Source: Avoscillospira sp045530865
GTDB taxonomy: Bacteria > Bacillota > Clostridia > Oscillospirales > Oscillospiraceae
Assembly (NCBI GenBank): GCA_045530865.1
Contig: JAZSCX010000072.1
Span: forward strand, 1-9,548
Length of the DNA stretch: 9,548 nucleotides
Reading direction: 5' to 3'
The notes under the pieces were generated by a model, which saw nothing but the letters and a program-made list of their open reading frames with translations, ran no database searches and was not told the origin of the DNA. Position 1 is the stretch's first letter. Each line of letters opens with the position of its first letter. Positions 4,648 through 9,548 of this stretch are shown in pieces. The position numbers were made by a program, and so were the translations under genes.

Positions 4648-6843
4648 ATGCGAAAGCTGGCGATTTTTGCCGCTGCTTTTGCTGCGGCAGCGGCAGTCTA
4701 TGTCTATCTGTTTCGGGAAGTCCGGGCACTTTGGGTTGCCGGGGCGTTTCTTGTGTTGTCACCCCTCTGCTTGCAGTTGGGGCTTCGCCGCATTTGCGCA
4801 ATTCTGATGGGGTTTTCCGCAGGCCTGATCTGGTGCTTTGGGTATCAGCAGCTCCATCTTCGCCCCGCAGACCGTCTCTGCGGGACAGAACAAATTCTGA
4901 CGGTCATGCTGCAGGAGGATCCTGTTGAGACTTCCTTGGGCTTTCGTGCCACGGTGAAGCTCAGCGTGGAGGGCAAACGGTATGATGCGGTTTTGTATGG
5001 AGAGGATTCGAGATTCTGCGGCGATGCAGGTGACCGTGTCACGGGAATGCTGCGGATAGAAGCTGCGGGACTGGATATTTCCGATGGAGAAAGTCTCTAT
5101 CATCGGTCTGAGGGCGTCATGCTGCTGCTGTTTTCCGAAGGGAAACTGACTTTGGAACCAGCGGATTCGCCGTGGCATGTGCAGGTTCGCCAGTGGCTGC
5201 GCGGGCGCATCCAAACGCTCTATATGGGAGACGCCGCCGGACTTCTGCAGGCCCTTCTGATCGGTGACCGATCCGGCCTTTCCTACGGCGCGCAGAATGA
5301 CCTTTCCGTATCCGGTCTGAGCCATGCGGTGGCGGTATCCGGTATGCATGTGTCTATCCTTCTGACCATGGTCACTTTTTGTCTTGGAGGCAATCCCAGA
5401 TTGACGGCACTGATCGGCTATCCGGTGGTTGTGGCCTTTGTGATCATGACGGGCGCATCTCCCTCGGCCTGCAGGGCGGCAGTTATGCAGGGAATGCTGT
5501 TGGCAGCGCCTTTACTGCGCAGGGAAAGTGATCCGCTGACCACCTTGGGCGCGGCGGCACTGGTTCTGTTGCTGGAAAACCCATGGTCCGTTGCCAGTGT
5601 CAGCTTTCAGCTGTCCTTTGCGGCCATGCTGGGTCTGATCACCCTTGGAAGCCGGATGCGGCAGCGGATGCTCTCTCCGAAAAGGAAACGGGGAAAGCTG
5701 TCCGGCTATCTGATTGCCGGTGCAACCGCCAGTGTCAGCACAACGATCATGACCCTTCCTCTGACGGTTTATTACTTCGGTATCGTTTCTCTTGTGGCTA
5801 TCCCGATGAATTTGGCGGTACTCTGGTCAGTGACGTGGATTTTTGTTCTGGGAGCGCTGTCCTGCCTGCTGGGCGGTGCAGGAGTAATACTGGCAGTTCC
5901 GGTGCGGCTTTTGTGCCGTTACGTTTTATTTGCCTGTGATTGTGCAGCAAATTTTCCCTTTGCGGCGGCTTATCCCCAGAATGTGCCTCTGATGCTGCTG
6001 GCATTCCTGCTGTATGCGGCGCTGTGTCTGATGCTGTTGGGCAAGCTCAAGACGCGGCTTGTACTGACGTCCTGTTTCGCCGCCGGTTTTCTGTTTTGTA
6101 TCCTCTGGGGCAAATGGGATCTCCACCATGGGGACATGACATTCCGGGTTCTGGATGTGGGACAGGGTCAGACGACCATCTTTCACAGCGGTGATTTTAC
6201 CGCCATGATCGACTGCGGCAGTTCCGATATTGACGCAGCAAGACTGGCTGCCCATACCCTGTACAGCGGCGGGCAGTCCCATGTGGATGCTCTGGTTTTG
6301 ACCCATTATGATGAGGATCATGCCGGCGGTATGATGGATCTGCTGGAGCTTGTGCAGGTGGGTGTGCTGGTGCTGCCGGATGTTCCGGATCAAAGCGGCA
6401 CACGGCAGGCCATTGAGGAAGCAGCAACTTGTGAAGTTGTGTATGTATCGGAACTGATGGAGCTGACATTTGATAACGGCAAAATCACGGTTTATCCTCC
6501 GGTGATCCGGGCAAATGATGACAACAGCGGCATCTGCGTCTTGGCAAGTGCCGAAGAATATGATATTCTAATAACCGGAGATCTGGATCAGTATCTGGAA
6601 ATGCGGTTGATTTCCCGTTGGGAACTCCCACAGGCAGAGCTGTTGGTGGCGGGCCATCACGGCGCCAAAAGCTCCACTTCTCAGATCCTTCTGGATACGG
6701 TTCGTCCGCAGATTGTTGCCATTTCCGTGGGAGAGGACAACCGCTACGGGCATCCCGCACCGGAAACCGTGCAGCGCATTGCGGAGGCAGGTGCGGAAAT
6801 CTACCGAACCGATCTTCACGGTACCTTGGTATTTCGAAAATAA
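4648..6843 (+). CDS. comEC: ComEC/Rec2-family DNA uptake channel protein
   Basis: The 731-residue membrane protein is the putative inner-membrane channel that carries single-stranded DNA into the cell during transformation. A hydrophobic N-terminus (about 4-60) is followed by a soluble OB-like stretch (about 75-170). The Competence domain, rich in membrane segments (about 200-490), carries the family signatures ALLIGDRSGL (202-211) and VSGLSHAVAVSGMHVSIL (H234). The C-terminal metallo-beta-lactamase-like domain begins at FRVLDVGQGQTT (about 499). It keeps THYDEDHAGG (H553, D555, D557, H558), TGDLD (D645) and GHHGAKSS (H670, H671), so the nuclease-type site looks intact; D at position 555 replaces the second His of the generic HxHxDH motif. 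Length is typical. The ATG at 4648 is set by GGAGG (4636-4640) 7 nt upstream; an in-frame GTG at 4600 would translate the terminator hairpin. Linkage to holA is common in Firmicutes. Transformability cannot be judged from this gene alone. Confidence 0.96.
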   Translation: MRKLAIFAAAFAAAAAVYVYLFREVRALWVAGAFLVLSPLCLQLGLRRICAILMGFSAGLIWCFGYQQLHLRPADRLCGTEQILTVMLQEDPVETSLGFRATVKLSVEGKRYDAVLYGEDSRFCGDAGDRVTGMLRIEAAGLDISDGESLYHRSEGVMLLLFSEGKLTLEPADSPWHVQVRQWLRGRIQTLYMGDAAGLLQALLIGDRSGLSYGAQNDLSVSGLSHAVAVSGMHVSILLTMVTFCLGGNPRLTALIGYPVVVAFVIMTGASPSACRAAVMQGMLLAAPLLRRESDPLTTLGAAALVLLLENPWSVASVSFQLSFAAMLGLITLGSRMRQRMLSPKRKRGKLSGYLIAGATASVSTTIMTLPLTVYYFGIVSLVAIPMNLAVLWSVTWIFVLGALSCLLGGAGVILAVPVRLLCRYVLFACDCAANFPFAAAYPQNVPLMLLAFLLYAALCLMLLGKLKTRLVLTSCFAAGFLFCILWGKWDLHHGDMTFRVLDVGQGQTTIFHSGDFTAMIDCGSSDIDAARLAAHTLYSGGQSHVDALVLTHYDEDHAGGMMDLLELVQVGVLVLPDVPDQSGTRQAIEEAATCEVVYVSELMELTFDNGKITVYPPVIRANDDNSGICVLASAEEYDILITGDLDQYLEMRLISRWELPQAELLVAGHHGAKSSTSQILLDTVRPQIVAISVGEDNRYGHPAPETVQRIAEAGAEIYRTDLHGTLVFRK

Positions 6844-6859
6844 CGAAGGAGGTGAACCC

Positions 6860-7927
6860 ATGGCAAAGAAAACCGGCAGAGAAGAAACCGATAATTTATC
6901 TGTCCTGAAGCAGGCTCTGAAGCAGCTGCAGTTCGGCAGACTGTACTTTTTCTATGGCGAAGAGCACTATCTCCGGGATCATTACCTGCAGATGCTGAAA
7001 AATAAGCTGCTGGACGGCCCTGCGGAGGATTTTAACTACCATCGGTTCACCCAGGAAAATATGAACCTGCAGGCGTTGGCGGATGCGGTGGAAGCCATGC
7101 CCATGATGGCGGAGTATTCGCTGGTGCAGGTGGATGATTATGACCTCAGCAAGCTGAATGAAAGCGACAGGGAAGTGCTGGCTGCCATTTTGTCCGATAT
7201 TCCCGATTACTGCGTGGTGGTGTTTGTGTTCGACACCGTGGAATATAAAGTGGACGGGCGGCAGAAAAAGCTGGCAGAGGTGCTTGCCAAGGGTTTGCCG
7301 GTGGAGTTCCGCAGGCAGAATCAGCGGGAACTGAATGTTTGGATTAGGCGTCATTTTAAGGCTCACGGTAAGGATATCGGGGACAAACAGTGCGAATATC
7401 TGACCTTTGTCACCGGCGGCACCATGTCTGCCCTGGGAGCGGAGATCGAGAAAATCGCCGCCTATACCTCCGGAACGGTGGTGACGGAGCAGGATATTCA
7501 GGCGGTGGTCATTCCTGTGCTGGATGCGGAGGTCTTTGACCTGACCGACGCCGTTGCCGAGGGCGATTACGAAAAAGCCCTGCGAAAGCTTCGGACCTTG
7601 CTGCAGATGCAGGAGGAACCCATTCCCATTCTGGCTGCCCTTGGAGGCGCCATGCGGCGGCTGCTCTATGCCAGAATTGTCATGGCGTCGGGAAAGGGCG
7701 AGGGTATGCTGGCGGAGCTGCTGAAGCTCTCCACCGGACGGGCCCCTCACAGCTTTGTGCTGCAGAAAACGTTGACCACAGCCAGAAGAGTTTCGGATTC
7801 TTTCTGTCAGGCGGCTGTTCGTCTGTGTATGGAGGCCGATGAAAAGCTGAAATCCTACTCCGGCGATGATCAGCGCACACTGGAACTGCTGCTTCTGCAG
7901 CTGGCACAGGAGGCGCGCCGTGGTTAA
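6860..7927 (+). CDS. holA: DNA polymerase III, delta subunit
   Basis: The 355-residue protein is the clamp-loader delta subunit, which opens the beta sliding clamp and forms the loader complex with delta-prime and tau/gamma at the replication fork. The beginning of the AAA+-like N-terminal domain, LYFFYGEEHYLRDHYLQML (28-46), is characteristic of HolA. No Walker A motif is visible, as expected because delta does not bind ATP. A C-terminal helical collar region contains DAVAEGDYEKALRKLRTLL and a PIPILAALGGAMRRLLYAR segment, both typical of the family. The length is slightly above the usual 330-350. The ATG at 6860 is preceded by an excellent Shine-Dalgarno, AAGGAGGTGA (6846-6855). The gap to comEC is 16 nt with no terminator, so both are probably in one operon. 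Confidence 0.95.
   Translation: MAKKTGREETDNLSVLKQALKQLQFGRLYFFYGEEHYLRDHYLQMLKNKLLDGPAEDFNYHRFTQENMNLQALADAVEAMPMMAEYSLVQVDDYDLSKLNESDREVLAAILSDIPDYCVVVFVFDTVEYKVDGRQKKLAEVLAKGLPVEFRRQNQRELNVWIRRHFKAHGKDIGDKQCEYLTFVTGGTMSALGAEIEKIAAYTSGTVVTEQDIQAVVIPVLDAEVFDLTDAVAEGDYEKALRKLRTLLQMQEEPIPILAALGGAMRRLLYARIVMASGKGEGMLAELLKLSTGRAPHSFVLQKTLTTARRVSDSFCQAAVRLCMEADEKLKSYSGDDQRTLELLLLQLAQEARRG
7908..7913 (+). promoter_or_regulatory. Ribosome binding site of the RNase M5-like gene, inside holA
   Basis: AGGAGG at 7908-7913 lies within the last codons of holA, 6 nt before GTG 7920. It supports that GTG as the true start, because no in-frame ATG with a comparable site is nearby. The arrangement implies translational coupling between the two genes. 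Confidence 0.85.
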
Positions 7928-8507
7928 GATCAAAGAGGCCATTGTGGTCGAAGGAAAATACGATAAAAACACCCTCAGCCAGCTGGTGGACACAGCTGTG
8001 TTTCAGACCGACGGCTTCGGGGTGATGAATAATAAAGAGCTGCTGGGCTTTTTGCGGCAGGTGGCGCAGACACGGGGGCTGATCATCCTGACAGACTCCG
8101 ACGGTGCGGGCTTTGTGATCCGCAACTACCTCAAAGGGGCGCTGCCCAAGGAGCAGGTGCGCCATGCCTATATTCCCGATGTCTACGGCAAGGAAAAGAG
8201 AAAAGCCGCGCCGGGCAAAGAGGGCAAGCTGGGCGTGGAGGGGATGTCTCCCGAGGTACTTCTGGAGGTGCTGCGCAATGCCGGAGCGACCTTTGAAGAG
8301 AGAAATGTAGCTGCATGCACAGACCCCATTACCAAGCTGGATCTGTATGAGCTTGGTCTCAGCGGTACGCCGGACAGCGGCGCCAGCCGGCTGAAGCTGC
8401 TGAAAAAACTCCGGTTACCGGAGCACATGAGCGCCAATGCCATGTTGGAGGCCCTGAATGTGCTCTATAACCGGGAACAGTTTCTAAATATGATAAAGAC
8501 CCTGTAG
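7920..8507 (+). CDS. rnmV: Toprim-domain protein, ribonuclease M5-like (5S rRNA maturation)
   Basis: The 195-residue protein starts with a Toprim domain. KIKEAIVVEGKYD (3-15) carries the catalytic Glu (E11), and RGLIILTDSDGAG (52-64) carries the DxD pair (D59, D61). The N-terminus, overall length (about 186 in Bacillus subtilis RNase M5) and the later YIPDVYGKEKRK and KLGVEGMSPEVLLEVL segments match the RNase M5 pattern. RNase M5 trims 5S rRNA precursors in Gram-positive bacteria. It starts at GTG 7920, 8 nt inside holA. The better-known neighbours of rnmV, such as ksgA, are absent; no 5S gene is in view. The stop codon TAG (8505-8507) overlaps the palindromic repeat. An uncharacterised small Toprim nuclease is the main alternative. 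Confidence 0.85.
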   Translation: MVKIKEAIVVEGKYDKNTLSQLVDTAVFQTDGFGVMNNKELLGFLRQVAQTRGLIILTDSDGAGFVIRNYLKGALPKEQVRHAYIPDVYGKEKRKAAPGKEGKLGVEGMSPEVLLEVLRNAGATFEERNVAACTDPITKLDLYELGLSGTPDSGASRLKLLKKLRLPEHMSANAMLEALNVLYNREQFLNMIKTL

Positions 8508-8527
8508 GGGCGACCATTGGTCGCCCG
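8506..8527. repeat. Intergenic palindromic repeat, copy 2 (rnmV/ABC-F gap)
   Basis: These 22 bases are identical to 3300-3321: GGGCGACC (8508-8515), loop ATT, GGTCGCCC (8519-8526), with AG before and G after. The similarity continues weakly to the right, where TGCGGGAATTACG (8528-8540) resembles TGCAGGTACTACG (3323-3335), and GAGGAACC recurs near both ribosome binding sites. The outer CTGCAG arms of copy 1 are missing here. There is no T-run. Its left edge overlaps the rnmV stop codon. Confidence 0.88.
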
Positions 8528-8554
8528 TGCGGGAATTACGCAAGAGGAACCAAT

Positions 8555-9548
8555 ATGATCGATTTATCAGTCAGAGATCTGGTCAAATCCTATGATGTGG
8601 ATCAGAATATTCTGGACGGCCTGACCTTTGAGGTGCAGGCTGGAGAGCGCGTGGGAATCATGGGCCGCAACGGCGCAGGCAAGACCACGCTTTTCAAAAT
8701 ATTGACCGGAGAAATCGGGTATGATACAGGTGAGATCACCTTTGCACCCAACAAAAAGATCGGCCTGATCTCCCAGATTCCCAATTATCCCGAGGATTAT
8801 ACGGTGGAACGGGTGTTGCGGACGGCCTTTGCGGAGCTTTCTGCCTGCAAACGACAGCTGGAAGAACTGGAAACAAAGATGGCGGAGCATGCCTCTGCGG
8901 AGATGTTGGCTCAGTATGACACCCTGATGAACCGCTATACGGTGGGCGGCGGCTATGAGATCGATGTGGATCTGGAGAAGATCTGCAACGGCCTGGATGT
9001 GCCGAAGACCATGCGGCAGCAGCTGTTTTGCGAGCTTTCCGGCGGTGAAAAGACAAGGGTGAATCTGGCCCGCCTGCTGCTGGAAAAGACGGATATCCTG
9101 CTGCTGGACGAGCCGACGAACCATTTGGACCTTCGCAGCGTGGAGTGGCTGGAGGGCTATATCAACGCTTTTAAAGGCACGGTGCTGACTATCTCCCATG
9201 ACCGCTATTTCCTGGATCAGGTGGCGGATCGGGTGATCGAGATTGTGGACGGCCATGCGGAATTCTATTCCGGTAACTATTCGTTCTACATTGATGAAAA
9301 GCAGGCGCGGTTCAATCTGCAGCTGAAGCAGTACGAGCAGGAGCAGGCAAAACTGAAGCAGCTGGGCTACACAGTGGAACGGATGAAGGGCTGGGGCATT
9401 AACAACCGAACCCTCTACCGCCGCGCTATGTCCATCCAGCACCGCATGGAGCGTATCCGTAAAACAGAAAAGCCAAAAACCGAAAAGACCATGAAGGCTA
9501 CCTTTGGTCAGAAGGATTTTTCCGGTGATGTGGTATTCAAAATGAAAA
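8555..9548 (+). CDS. ABC-F family ATPase (partial, cut by window edge)
   Basis: 331 complete codons are present, with no stop before the window ends. The first nucleotide-binding domain is complete: Walker A GRNGAGKT (37-44), signature LSGGEKTR (161-168), Walker B ILLLDEPTNHLD (181-192) and H-loop TISHDRYFLD (H215). There are no membrane segments. The charged linker (about 240-315, rich in K, Q, E and R) leads into what should be the second ATPase domain. This order is that of ABC-F proteins, which act on ribosomes rather than as transporters; members range from housekeeping translation factors to antibiotic-protection proteins, and the fragment does not decide which. The start ATG at 8555 follows AGAGG (8543-8547) by 7 nt. 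The gap to rnmV is 47 nt, holds the palindromic repeat, and has no terminator. Confidence 0.94.
   Translation, partial: MIDLSVRDLVKSYDVDQNILDGLTFEVQAGERVGIMGRNGAGKTTLFKILTGEIGYDTGEITFAPNKKIGLISQIPNYPEDYTVERVLRTAFAELSACKRQLEELETKMAEHASAEMLAQYDTLMNRYTVGGGYEIDVDLEKICNGLDVPKTMRQQLFCELSGGEKTRVNLARLLLEKTDILLLDEPTNHLDLRSVEWLEGYINAFKGTVLTISHDRYFLDQVADRVIEIVDGHAEFYSGNYSFYIDEKQARFNLQLKQYEQEQAKLKQLGYTVERMKGWGINNRTLYRRAMSIQHRMERIRKTEKPKTEKTMKATFGQKDFSGDVVFKMK

Noticed and set aside
6896..7993. A 365-codon open frame on the - strand opposite holA and the start of rnmV
   Set aside because: It lies antisense to two well-supported genes, and its His/Gln-rich translation has no recognisable family.
8567..9442. 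A 291-codon open frame on the - strand opposite the ABC-F gene
   Set aside because: The + strand carries Walker A, signature and Walker B motifs; the antisense frame has none and is a shadow.
1..9548. CRISPR array, transposase, phage or rRNA genes
   Set aside because: No regularly spaced repeats, terminal inverted repeats with a transposase, integrase motifs or rRNA sequence were found on either strand.

Overview
The window looks like chromosomal housekeeping DNA from a Gram-positive, Clostridia-type bacterium, most plausibly in the Oscillospiraceae/Ruminococcaceae group. The clues are a T-box leader on an alanyl-tRNA synthetase gene, strong AGGAGG-type ribosome binding sites, CCA-encoding tRNA genes, the Firmicutes-typical pair comEC-holA, an RNase M5-type Toprim gene, and fairly GC-rich coding DNA. 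The family assignment is an inference from style, not a database match. All protein genes are on the + strand.

Layout. Positions 1-276 hold a tRNA transcription unit: a sigma-A-type promoter, tRNA-Gly(CCC), tRNA-Asp(GUC), and a long perfectly palindromic terminator. Positions 329-3286 hold alaS with its own promoter and a roughly 230-nt T-box leader ending in an intrinsic terminator. A short palindromic repeat separates alaS from a HIT-family nucleotide-binding protein gene. That gene is almost fused to a HAD-superfamily phosphatase gene, and a strong terminator closes the group near 4380.

The second block starts at about 4388. A 50-residue ribbon-helix-helix protein has its own extended -10 promoter, which lies between the arms of an imperfect inverted repeat and should give a very short 5' leader. 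Directly after it comes an intrinsic terminator whose T-run touches the Shine-Dalgarno sequence of comEC. Then follow comEC (DNA uptake channel), holA (DNA polymerase III delta subunit), an RNase M5-like Toprim gene overlapping holA by 8 nt, a second exact copy of the palindromic repeat, and an ABC-F ATPase gene that runs off the right edge.

Together the genes cover translation supply (tRNAs, AlaRS, 5S rRNA maturation, ABC-F), small nucleotide metabolism (HIT, HAD), and DNA uptake and replication (ComEC, HolA). No phage genes, transposase, CRISPR array or rRNA is visible. The two points most worth following up are the RHH-operator-attenuator arrangement in front of comEC, and the palindromic repeat present twice between genes, each time joined to the next gene's ribosome binding site.
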